Source: Saprospiraceae bacterium
GTDB taxonomy: Bacteria > Bacteroidota > Bacteroidia > Chitinophagales > Saprospiraceae
Reading direction: 5' to 3'
Assembly: GCA_016787375.1 (NCBI GenBank)
Contig: JAEUUM010000381.1
Coordinates: 1-9,683, forward strand
DNA: 9,683 nt
Below are positions 1 through 5,833 of the stretch, piece by piece (position 1 is the stretch's first letter; every line of letters begins with the position of its first letter). Below the pieces are notes generated by a model that did no database searches, was not told the origin of the DNA, and saw only the letters and a program-made list of their open reading frames with translations. The translations under genes were made by a program, and so were the position numbers.

Positions 1-1635
1 GCCATTTCTGACTTAAGAGCTTCACTGGCTGCTAATACTGCAAACAAAATCCAAAAAACTGAGTCATATCTTTTACTTGCTGAATTGTACTATAATCAAG
101 GAAATTTTGTAAACTCAAAATCATACTATGACAGCACTTTGCAGGTAATGGCAACCGTAGATGACAGGTTCCTTCAAACCAAACGTTTCAGTTTAAACCT
201 GACTGAAATTGCTAAAAACCAACAAGTCATCTTTCTGCAAGATAGTCTGATTAAAATAGCCGGTCTATCTCCTGACGAACAATTGGCAGTGGCAAAAACA
301 GTCAAAAAACAAAGGGAGGAAGAGGCCAAAAGAGCAGCTCAAAAAGCAGCAACTCCACAATCGAAAGTTGACCCAAACAGCGTTCAAAGCCTTGCTGACA
401 ATAGAAATTCATTCCGAGGAGTTTCTGTCAGCGGAAATTCAAAAAGTACATTTTTTGCATACGATGAAAAACTGGTAAAAAAGGGACAAAAGGAATTTCA
501 AAAACTTTGGGGACAAAGAGATTTGGTAGACAATTGGAGGAGAATAAAAAGTTCCAGTGCAACGCTGCCTACAACTCCGGACAATGCAGTGGCCTCATCA
601 GAAGATGAAGAAAAATTACTCAAAGAAATATTGGCAGATGTTCCTAAAAGCCCACAAGAAATAGACAAAGCAGAAAATCTTATCAAAGCAGCAATGATCA
701 CCTTGGGCAGACTCTACCAAGATCAATTAAAGGATGATGATCGCTCGATTGCCATGCTTGAAGATCTTCTCAAAAGATATCCTGCCAATCAATACGAACT
801 GGAAGCGTGGTATCTGTTGTACCTCGCTTACAATAACAAAGGCGATATGGCTAATGTTAAAACGTATTATGATAAAATCGTCGAAAAATACCCTACAACA
901 ACATACGCAAGGGTGATTTCTGATCCGAAATTCCTGGAAGAATCAAAAGCTGAACGCAATAAATTGGATAGGTTTTATAACGAAACTTACTCTTTGTTTC
1001 AGGCCACAAAATACCAGGAAGCTCAGGATAATATTAAAAAAGCCGCAAAAGAGTTTGGTGCTGACAACAAGTATAAAGTGAAATTTGCACTTCTCAATGC
1101 CATGATTTTGGGTAATCTCGAAGGTAAGACCGCTTACATTGGAGGTTTGAAAGAAATAATCGCAAAATACCCTAATACAGAAGAGGAAAAACGTGCCAAA
1201 GAAATCATAAGATTATTGGGAGTAGAATCTGCGTCTCCGCTTGGAAAAGATACCTTGTCAAATGTTCAAGCATATACTTATACTCCGGGAGATGTACATT
1301 ATGTGTTGGTAGATGTTGGCAATGTCATTGAAAAACTCAATGACATGAAAAACGGATTTGCTAACTTCAACAAAGAGTTTTATAGTTTTGACAAACTCAA
1401 AGTAACCAATATCTTTTTAGATACCGAAACACCTCTGATCGTGATCAGACAATTTGAAAAGAGCGAAGGTGCATTCAAATATGTTGATAATGCGCTCAAA
1501 AATTTAGGCGGATTTTATAAAGATATTAAACCTGAACAGTTGTTGGTTATTTCAAAAGAAAATTACAAAGCTCTGTTGCTAAATAAGAAAATGACAGACT
1601 ACAAAGCTTACCTTGAACAGAATTACAGAAGATAA
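1..1635 (+). CDS. PorW/SprE-like TPR lipoprotein of type IX secretion (5' end missing)
   Basis: The reading frame is open from base 1 with no start in view, so the gene begins upstream; 544 residues are visible. A start at the TTG of base 85 is unlikely because the frame continues coding-like before it. Visible residues ~151–180 carry the aromatic–G–x3-F–x3-WGxRxLxDNWR block (FFAYDEK…GQKEFQKLWGQRDLVDNWRR) that I associate with PorW/SprE. Next come TPR-like helices (~visible 220–300 and ~325–405, each with a K/R-YP end such as LLKRYP, IVEKYP, IAKYP) and a C-terminal domain ending in ISKENYKALL…YKAYLEQNYRR, also typical of that family. Known members are periplasmic-side lipoproteins of about 850–900 residues needed for type IX secretion and gliding; the lipobox would lie outside the window. 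A Lys/Ala/Glu-rich stretch near visible 100–120 may be a coiled coil. The family call is from recalled motifs, not a search; a generic TPR protein is the alternative. Confidence 0.75.
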   Translation, partial: AISDLRASLAANTANKIQKTESYLLLAELYYNQGNFVNSKSYYDSTLQVMATVDDRFLQTKRFSLNLTEIAKNQQVIFLQDSLIKIAGLSPDEQLAVAKTVKKQREEEAKRAAQKAATPQSKVDPNSVQSLADNRNSFRGVSVSGNSKSTFFAYDEKLVKKGQKEFQKLWGQRDLVDNWRRIKSSSATLPTTPDNAVASSEDEEKLLKEILADVPKSPQEIDKAENLIKAAMITLGRLYQDQLKDDDRSIAMLEDLLKRYPANQYELEAWYLLYLAYNNKGDMANVKTYYDKIVEKYPTTTYARVISDPKFLEESKAERNKLDRFYNETYSLFQATKYQEAQDNIKKAAKEFGADNKYKVKFALLNAMILGNLEGKTAYIGGLKEIIAKYPNTEEEKRAKEIIRLLGVESASPLGKDTLSNVQAYTYTPGDVHYVLVDVGNVIEKLNDMKNGFANFNKEFYSFDKLKVTNIFLDTETPLIVIRQFEKSEGAFKYVDNALKNLGGFYKDIKPEQLLVISKENYKALLLNKKMTDYKAYLEQNYRR

Positions 1636-1658
1636 GCCAAGCTTAAAATTAGCTGCTT

Positions 1659-2147
1659 TCAGATCAGTTTGATTAAAACTTGATTTTTCTCAACTGGGTT
1701 CCCTTTTTGTACAAAGACCTGATCTATTGTGCCTTCACTGGATGCTTTTATAACATTTTCCATTTTCATGGCTTCCAGAATCAAAAGGCTTTCCCCTTTT
1801 TGAATGGATTGACCGGGAGCTACTAAAACCTCAATTACCATTCCGGGCATGGGAGCTTTTATTTCATCAATTTTACTGACAGCTTTGGCAGATAGTCCGA
1901 GTTTATCAACCATTATATCCAAATGATCCTTTAGTTCTACGTTGTAAATATTCCCATTTATCTGAATTTTATAAGACTTATGATCATTTTTGGCCAGAAC
2001 TTTCAAGGTATAGTTTCTATTATTTTGCAATATTTGGTATACATTATCATTGATCTTAACAATATCAAATTTCTTTGAAGCGTCCTTATCAAAGTCCAAT
2101 TCATCAGACGAGTTAATAATTGCTTTAATCCACGCGTTGTCAGTCAT
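1659..2147 (-). CDS. Biotinyl-domain protein (biotin carboxyl carrier subunit)
   Basis: This is a small biotin-carrier protein, probably the carboxyl-carrier subunit of an acyl-CoA carboxylase (acetyl-, propionyl- or methylcrotonyl-CoA). The C-terminal ~65 residues form a biotinyl/lipoyl domain: KAPMPGMV opens it, the EAMKM motif carries the lysine to be biotinylated (residue 128 from this start), and EKNQVLIKL closes it. EAMKM rather than a DKA-type motif favours biotin over lipoate. The N-terminal half (…VYQILQNNRNYTLKVL…YKIQINGNIYNVEL) matches the N-terminal region common in carrier subunits of this phylum. An in-frame ATG at 2171 would give 170 residues but overlaps the upstream gene by 32 nt; the ATG at 2147 gives 162 residues and an 8-nt overlap, so I prefer it. 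No biotin carboxylase or carboxyltransferase gene is in the window, so the partner enzyme is unknown. It is the last gene of the minus-strand cluster. Confidence 0.9.
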   Translation of the reverse strand: MTDNAWIKAIINSSDELDFDKDASKKFDIVKINDNVYQILQNNRNYTLKVLAKNDHKSYKIQINGNIYNVELKDHLDIMVDKLGLSAKAVSKIDEIKAPMPGMVIEVLVAPGQSIQKGESLLILEAMKMENVIKASSEGTIDQVFVQKGNPVEKNQVLIKLI

Positions 2148-2538
2148 GTTGCTTAATTTTCTGTTTACCAAGAATTGTTAAGAAATAAGTTTCAAATATA
2201 GCGTAAACAATGTAAAAGATTAGGAACGGAACGTACACATATTTTGAATCGGGATTGAAGAGTCTCTTAAAGCTGAATAAAAATGCCATTGATATGATCA
2301 TTTTACTCAAAGTAGACATAATAATTACGTTGTTGAAATTATAAGGATTGCGAGATTTAGACAACATCTTACCCCAACTGAAAAACACCAAACAAAAGAA
2401 GGAGAATATTATTATTGAACCCAGACTCATCTGCTTTATCAGTGTATCCAAACGCAAGAATCTGCTTAATCCTAGAACAATTAAAGTCGAAATCAAACCA
2501 ATCGATGCCAAAAGATAAAAAAACCGCTTGAAATTCAT
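2140..2538 (-). CDS. Four-helix membrane protein, AtpI-like
   Basis: A 132-residue inner-membrane protein with four predicted helices at about 6–25, 38–57, 70–90 and 100–123, a basic N terminus (MNFKRF) and a basic tail (GKQKIKQHD). It has no recognised catalytic motif. The size, topology and position directly after an atpZ-like gene match the AtpI-type accessory protein (F1Fo assembly or c-ring related) found ahead of atpB in many bacteria, and the FETYFLTILGK end resembles the small membrane proteins seen at this place in Bacteroidota. It starts 3 nt after the atpZ stop and overlaps the following biotinyl gene, which implies translational coupling. The functional assignment rests mainly on context; an unrelated membrane protein cannot be excluded. 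Confidence 0.6.
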   Translation of the reverse strand: MNFKRFFYLLASIGLISTLIVLGLSRFLRLDTLIKQMSLGSIIIFSFFCLVFFSWGKMLSKSRNPYNFNNVIIMSTLSKMIISMAFLFSFKRLFNPDSKYVYVPFLIFYIVYAIFETYFLTILGKQKIKQHD

Positions 2539-2541
2539 TTG

Positions 2542-2772
2542 TTACTTGTTGAGCTTTTCCAAACTTTTAATAACCCGATACAAAGAAAGAATGGTGAACA
2601 ACAAAATAAAAAGAACTGCAAACAAGGGCTTCTTAAAACTTAAAAGAACGTCAAGCTTCTTACCCAACCACCATCCAACCAAAATGGTTGCCAACATTTC
2701 AAATGCCATTCCTGAGAACCTCAGCACAACTGTGCCTGTAGATTTTGTTTTAAGTGGCTTTTTATCCAACAT
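2542..2772 (-). CDS. atpZ: AtpZ/AtpI family protein
   Basis: A 76-residue protein with two predicted membrane helices (about 17–37 and 48–68) joined by a short basic turn. The GWWLGKKLD motif at the end of helix 1 (residues 33–41) is the hallmark of the AtpZ/AtpI family. In other bacteria these proteins are encoded beside F1Fo ATP synthase and have been linked to divalent-cation movement or synthase assembly; the exact role in Bacteroidota is not settled. The start ATG at 2772 lies inside the end of the bactofilin gene (11-nt overlap), so the two are very likely co-translated. No ATP synthase subunit gene is present in the window. Confidence 0.8.
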   Translation of the reverse strand: MLDKKPLKTKSTGTVVLRFSGMAFEMLATILVGWWLGKKLDVLLSFKKPLFAVLFILLFTILSLYRVIKSLEKLNK

Positions 2773-3202
2773 TGGCAGGCTTAAGCATTTGCTCTATACG
2801 CTGAGAAGGATCTTTCTGCAAAGTCTTTCTTGAGTTTGATTTTCCCATATCACACGTTACATTGAATACCGCTCCGGACTGAACAATTAATTTACCTGTG
2901 TGTATATCTCCGTTTACAATAGCTGTCTCTCGCACGGTGAGCAAATCCTCAACATAAAGTTTACCCTCAAACTTTCCGTCTATCATTGCATTCACACACT
3001 TTACTTCTCCCTTTATTTCTCCTGTTGGACCAATGATGACTTTTGCAGAACATGTCAAATCGCCATGGATGATACCATCCACTCTAATGTCACTCTCTGC
3101 TCTCACTGTGCCTTCAACTATCGTTCCCTGCACAAGTGAATTTAATGCAGAGCTGTTTGCTGAAATATTTGAGTTATCGGGTTTTTTATTGCTACCAAAC
3201 AT
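2762..3202 (-). CDS. Bactofilin (polymer-forming cytoskeletal protein)
   Basis: A 146-residue bactofilin. Residues ~22–119 form the right-handed beta-helix core, visible as short repeats with alternating hydrophobics and turns at Gly (VQGTIVEGTV, VDGIIHGDL, GEIKGEV, MIDGKFEGKL, AIVNGDIHTG, LIVQSGAVF). Polar, disordered tails lie on both sides, as is usual for the family. Bactofilins self-assemble without nucleotide into filaments at the membrane and act in cell shape, stalk formation or motility. The MFGSNKK start is like that of many family members. It is the first gene of the minus-strand cluster and overlaps the atpZ-like gene by 11 nt. About 110 nt of very AT-rich DNA upstream, before the porP terminator, should hold its promoter; I found only a 5-of-6 match to TAnnTTTG (AATTTTTG, 3265–3272) with no well-spaced -33 element. 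Confidence 0.93.
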   Translation of the reverse strand: MFGSNKKPDNSNISANSSALNSLVQGTIVEGTVRAESDIRVDGIIHGDLTCSAKVIIGPTGEIKGEVKCVNAMIDGKFEGKLYVEDLLTVRETAIVNGDIHTGKLIVQSGAVFNVTCDMGKSNSRKTLQKDPSQRIEQMLKPANVG

Positions 3203-3311
3203 ACACTTATATATTAATAAATTAATTAATACGATTTATAAATATCTTTCGATAAGTAAATTTACAAAAATTTGATCATAAATAAAAGAAAATTTGCCAA
3301 TAATCTTAAAA

Positions 3312-3351
3312 AAAGAAAAGTCCTGTAAATCTAATCACAGGACTTTTCTTT
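3312..3351 (-). terminator. Rho-independent terminator of the porP/sprF-like gene
   Basis: A perfect 15-bp inverted repeat (3312–3326 with 3337–3351, core AGTCCTGT/ACAGGACT) encloses a 10-nt loop. Read on the minus strand the stem ends in CTTT and runs into a further T tract (complement of the A run at 3308–3311), as in an intrinsic terminator. It begins 21 nt after the porP stop. On the + strand the stem is not followed by a T run, so it is directional. It separates porP from the bactofilin cluster on the same strand. Confidence 0.88.
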
Positions 3352-3372
3352 CAGAAATTTTGGATAATTGAT

Positions 3373-4419
3373 CTAGAATCTAGGGCAATATACTCCCCTT
3401 CTTTCTGGTCCGCAGATGTTATATATTCCTGAAAATTCAAATGCACCGTTGTAATTGGTAGCGTTATTTAAACTTGAAATATTCAAGTCATAGCTAAATC
3501 CAATTCCAAATTGATCAAAGTCAAAACGAGTGTTCAAAATCAAAGCATCAGCTAGTATACCTGAGTCAATTTTGTTTGCAAGTCTTACCCATGCACCAAA
3601 TTGAAATGCTTCATATTGCCTTTTATTTCCGGATAACAAGAATTTCAAGTTAGCTCCAGTGTTTATTTGTAGAGATGGTCCTTGTATAAAAGTAACAATA
3701 CCAGGGTTTATACCGATTCTACTGTAAGGAAAAACATAGTCAAGGCCTGAGTGAATGGTAAATTTGCTGTAAAGCCCATCATAAGTCTCTGAGTCAAATG
3801 ATTGATTGGCTCTGTTAAGGTGACTAAAAGCACCACCCAAATAAAAGCTGTTTGTTTTATCAAAAACAGAAAACCATAACAACCCTGCACTCATGTCGAC
3901 AAACAAAAAGTTATCACGGTCAAACTTGGTCTCTCCTGAATTTTGATTTTCGTTGAAACCACCATTGCCATCGTGCTGTGTTCCCCATCTAAGTTTAGAG
4001 ATATTTATTCGCCTTTGAGATAAACCTAAGTCTGCACCAAATACGAGATAGTTGTTTGTACCTCTGCCGCCTGACATTCGTTTACTGTAGCTACCACTTA
4101 ATCTCGCTTGAACAGTTCCAAACCCAGCAGAACCTGCCTTATCGCCCCAGAGTGTTCCTCCAACTCCAAAATAGTCATATCGACCAACTGGAATTTTCTG
4201 ATCATATGAAACTGAATAAGTATTAAAAGCATTACTCTTCAATATTGAGGCATATTGGTTTCTGTAATTACCTACTACACGCATGTTACAATTCATAACC
4301 CCAGTCAATGCCGGATTTAGATTGAGTGGAGACATGTAAAATTGTGAAAAATGTATGTCCTGCGCAGACACCAAGCCAGCCAGACAAATACCAACCGCAA
4401 ACAGTAAAACTTTCTTCAT
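3373..4419 (-). CDS. PorP/SprF family type IX secretion outer-membrane protein
   Basis: A 348-residue protein with a clear signal peptide (MKKVLLFAVGICLAGLVSA, cleavage before Q20) followed by the family signature QDIHFSQFYMSPLNLNPALTG at residues 20–40. The rest is rich in aromatic and glycine residues with alternating beta-strand patterns (YFGVGGTLWG, FYLGGAFSHLN, FGIGFSYDLN), which fits an outer-membrane beta-barrel. Members include PorP and SprF; SprF is needed for delivery of the SprB adhesin in Flavobacterium, and PorP is part of the type IX system in Porphyromonas. Many genomes carry several copies, most beside a large secreted adhesin. Here no adhesin is adjacent and the gene has its own terminator, so which paralogue it is cannot be told. 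The N terminus begins at the only well-placed ATG before the signal peptide. Confidence 0.93.
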   Translation of the reverse strand: MKKVLLFAVGICLAGLVSAQDIHFSQFYMSPLNLNPALTGVMNCNMRVVGNYRNQYASILKSNAFNTYSVSYDQKIPVGRYDYFGVGGTLWGDKAGSAGFGTVQARLSGSYSKRMSGGRGTNNYLVFGADLGLSQRRINISKLRWGTQHDGNGGFNENQNSGETKFDRDNFLFVDMSAGLLWFSVFDKTNSFYLGGAFSHLNRANQSFDSETYDGLYSKFTIHSGLDYVFPYSRIGINPGIVTFIQGPSLQINTGANLKFLLSGNKRQYEAFQFGAWVRLANKIDSGILADALILNTRFDFDQFGIGFSYDLNISSLNNATNYNGAFEFSGIYNICGPERRGVYCPRF

Positions 4420-4586
4420 AAGCTGTTTAAATAAATTTAATCGTTTTATCCATTGAAATCAACCAATAACTTTTACGAAGTTGCCAACGAAAAGGTTTTG
4501 GAGTGGCAATATATAAACTTTTTTTATAATCAAGTAAAAATTTAACAAATGCAATATTTTATTTCAAAATATAATTGCGAAATATT

Positions 4587-4616
4587 CAAAAATAAAATCA
4601 ATAATTCTGAACTCAA
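4587..4616 (-). promoter_or_regulatory. Candidate promoter for the porP/sprF-like gene
   Basis: On the minus strand TTG (4616–4614) is followed after 19 nt by TATTTTTG (4594–4587), matching the Bacteroidota primary-sigma consensus TTG-N19-TAnnTTTG. Transcription would start near 4583, giving a leader of roughly 160 nt, which is long. No better match nearer to the gene was seen. The AT-rich background makes chance matches likely. Confidence 0.35.
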
Positions 4617-4628
4617 GATTCAAGTTTT

Positions 4629-4652
4629 CAGTTTGCCCCCTAAACTGCCCCC
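4629..4652. repeat. C-rich island with inverted and direct repeats
   Basis: CAGTTT (4629–4634) and AAACTG (4642–4647) form a 6-bp inverted repeat around GCCCCCT, and GCCCCC occurs twice (4635–4640 and 4647–4652). It stands out as the only C-run in an otherwise AT-rich spacer. It could be a protein-binding site, a small hairpin or a remnant of a dispersed repeat; nothing in the window decides which. Confidence 0.5.
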
Positions 4653-4852
4653 GAATAATTACTCAAGCGGCTGAAATATATTCACAAATCCTATTGATTA
4701 TTAAGAGACCTTATTGGTGTTGAATGTTGCTTTACATTTGTGAAAATAATTTTATTAATACTTGTCTAATCATTTCCAATTCCTACCAAATTAAAATAGA
4801 ATTATTTTTTCAACCAATTTGGCAAACTATAAGCATTGTATATATCCTTGTT

Positions 4853-4860
4853 TATATTTG
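4853..4860 (+). promoter_or_regulatory. Candidate -7 box of the NUDIX regulator gene
   Basis: TATATTTG matches TAnnTTTG fully and lies 23 nt before the ATG at 4884, giving a leader of about 20 nt. No good TTG stands 19 nt upstream, so the -33 part is weak. The last G of the box is also the first base of the GTGT-N7-ACACT inverted repeat. Confidence 0.5.
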
Positions 4861-4875
4861 TGTGAAATCAACACT
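4860..4875 (+). promoter_or_regulatory. Candidate operator 1 (GTGT-N7-ACACT)
   Basis: GTGTGAAATCAACACT is an inverted repeat with 4-bp arms and a 7-nt spacer. It covers the expected transcription start of the NUDIX gene and ends 8 nt before its ATG. The same arrangement, with the same 3' half ACACT preceded by A, occurs in the susC promoter (5773–5788). A site on the start point fits autorepression by the encoded winged-helix regulator; this is inference from position and recurrence. Confidence 0.45.
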
Positions 4876-4883
4876 AACGCACT

Positions 4884-5612
4884 ATGAAACCAAACACAAT
4901 CAGTGAACCTAATATAAATGTCGCACTAAAAGAAATACAAGATTTTTCAAAAATCGCTGTTTCAGTTGACTGTGTAATATTCGGTTATGATGGTAAAAAT
5001 TTAAATGTATTGGTTCTGGAAAGTGACATGGATCCATACAAAAGTCAATGGTCCCTTATTGGTGACCTGGTATCTCCGGACGAAGACCTCGACCAGGCTG
5101 CTTTGAGAATATTACGAGAAAGGGTTGGTTTTACAGATGTCTACCTTGAACAAGTTAAATCATTTGGTAGCTTAACAAGACACCCTTTGGGAAGGGTTAT
5201 AACAGTTTCTTACTATTCGCTCATAAGCAAAGTTGATCACATGCCTTCTGCCGTATTACCCTTGCCTGCAAAATGGGTAAATGTATATGACATCAAAAAA
5301 ATGGCCTTTGACCACAAAGAAATTTTAGATGCTGCTCTTGACAGATTGAGAAAAAGAGTGCGATATATACCCATTGGGTTCAACCTACTCGACCCCGAAT
5401 TCACTCTTTCACAACTCCAAAACCTTTACGAATCCATCCTCAATCAAACCCTTGATAAGAGAAATTTCAGAAAGAAAATAACCGCCATGGATTTCCTCAC
5501 GGATTGCCATAAATTTCAGCAAGAAGTAGCACATCGACCGGCAAAACTTTATAAGTTTGATATTGAAAAATACCATGCTCTCGAGGCCTCTGGTTTTGTC
5601 TTCGAGCTATAG
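4884..5612 (+). CDS. NUDIX-domain winged-helix transcriptional regulator (NrtR/AraR-like)
   Basis: A 242-residue protein with an N-terminal Nudix fold (~22–150) and a C-terminal winged-helix DNA-binding region (~160–240, ending in RPAKLYKFD as in family members). The Nudix box spans residues 60–83 (GDLVSPDEDL…RILRERVGF). The canonical REUXEE is RILRER here: two of the three metal-binding glutamates are replaced by I76 and R80, so hydrolase activity is probably lost and the domain likely serves as a ligand sensor. Related regulators include NrtR (NAD metabolism, ADP-ribose ligand) and the Bacteroides thetaiotaomicron arabinose regulator AraR. It sits 221 nt upstream of susC on the same strand, which argues for control of sugar uptake rather than NAD synthesis. 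Matching inverted repeats lie in its own and the susC promoters. The ligand cannot be read from the sequence. Confidence 0.88.
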   Translation: MKPNTISEPNINVALKEIQDFSKIAVSVDCVIFGYDGKNLNVLVLESDMDPYKSQWSLIGDLVSPDEDLDQAALRILRERVGFTDVYLEQVKSFGSLTRHPLGRVITVSYYSLISKVDHMPSAVLPLPAKWVNVYDIKKMAFDHKEILDAALDRLRKRVRYIPIGFNLLDPEFTLSQLQNLYESILNQTLDKRNFRKKITAMDFLTDCHKFQQEVAHRPAKLYKFDIEKYHALEASGFVFEL

Positions 5613-5629
5613 GTCAATTATGGCTTGAT

Positions 5630-5643
5630 TCACAAAATTGTGA
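5630..5643. repeat. Short palindrome after the NUDIX gene
   Basis: TCACAAAATTGTGA has 6-bp arms around AA and begins 18 nt after the regulator stop codon. The centre is too short for a stable RNA hairpin loop and no T tract follows, so a DNA-binding site is more plausible than a terminator. Its arms do not match the GTGT-N7-ACACT spacing. Confidence 0.4.
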
Positions 5644-5695
5644 TACCAAAGAGCCTTTCAATAGATCATGATTATAAGGAAGTTTCACAGCTTTT

Positions 5696-5727
5696 GAAAA
5701 ACTTTAATTTCATGAAATTCTTTTTTC
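5696..5727 (+). terminator. Possible weak terminator of the NUDIX gene
   Basis: AATTTCATGAAATT (5706–5719) is a perfect palindrome, flanked by GAAAAA (5696–5701) and TTTTTTC (5721–5727) that can extend the stem across an internal loop. A T run is present but the stem is almost entirely A–T, so the hairpin is weak. It lies between the regulator stop and the susC promoter, where a terminator would be expected. Confidence 0.25.
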
Positions 5728-5769
5728 GGAAAAAAATAACTTGTGATTTAAAAATTATTTCTACTTTTA

Positions 5770-5800
5770 TTAGTGTATTTTTAACACTTAGTTAACTTTG
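5770..5800 (+). promoter_or_regulatory. susC promoter with overlapping candidate operator 2
   Basis: TAACTTTG (5793–5800) matches TAnnTTTG fully, and TTAG (5770–5773), one base off TTTG, stands 19 nt upstream, the expected spacing. Transcription would start near 5805, about 30 nt before the ATG at 5834. Within the spacer, 5773–5788 reads GTGTATTTTTAACACT, the same GTGT-N7-ACACT pattern as before the NUDIX gene; with the A at 5772 the arms are 5 bp. A protein bound there would block polymerase. Confidence 0.55.
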
Positions 5801-5833
5801 TTTAGATTTCTTAAACACTCAACCAATCCGCTT

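Larger units (their letters stand above)
4420..4883. other. Intergenic spacer between the divergent porP-like and NUDIX genes
   Basis: This 464-nt stretch has no credible gene; the short + frame at 4724–4906 has no family resemblance and runs into the regulator gene. The half next to porP is plain AT-rich DNA. At 4611–4655 there is a TCAAG-AT-TCAAG direct repeat and a C-rich island with a CAGTTT-N7-AAACTG inverted repeat. From 4727 on it carries two copies of a TTG(C)TTTAYATTTGTG box, of which the second is the likely promoter of the NUDIX gene. Confidence 0.7.

Noticed and set aside
1636..1658. Possible two-way terminator in the 23-nt gap between the convergent genes
   Set aside because: Only short AAGC/GCTT arms with bulges can pair and there is no convincing T tract.
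2148..2171. Earlier ATG (2171) for the biotinyl-carrier gene
   Set aside because: It would overlap the upstream gene by 32 nt and adds eight residues outside the recognisable domain; the ATG at 2147 is the simpler start, though the longer form is not excluded.
2528..3275. Plus-strand frames opposite the bactofilin and atpZ genes
   Set aside because: They are antisense to clearly identified genes and lack any domain.
4724..4906. Open frame of 60 codons on the + strand before the NUDIX gene
   Set aside because: It overlaps the regulator start, has no recognisable domain and covers the promoter boxes and operator candidate.
5721..5736. TTTTTTCGGAAAAAAA as a hairpin
   Set aside because: The loop would be too tight and the stem is all A–T; it is better read as part of a weak terminator or plain AT-rich spacer.
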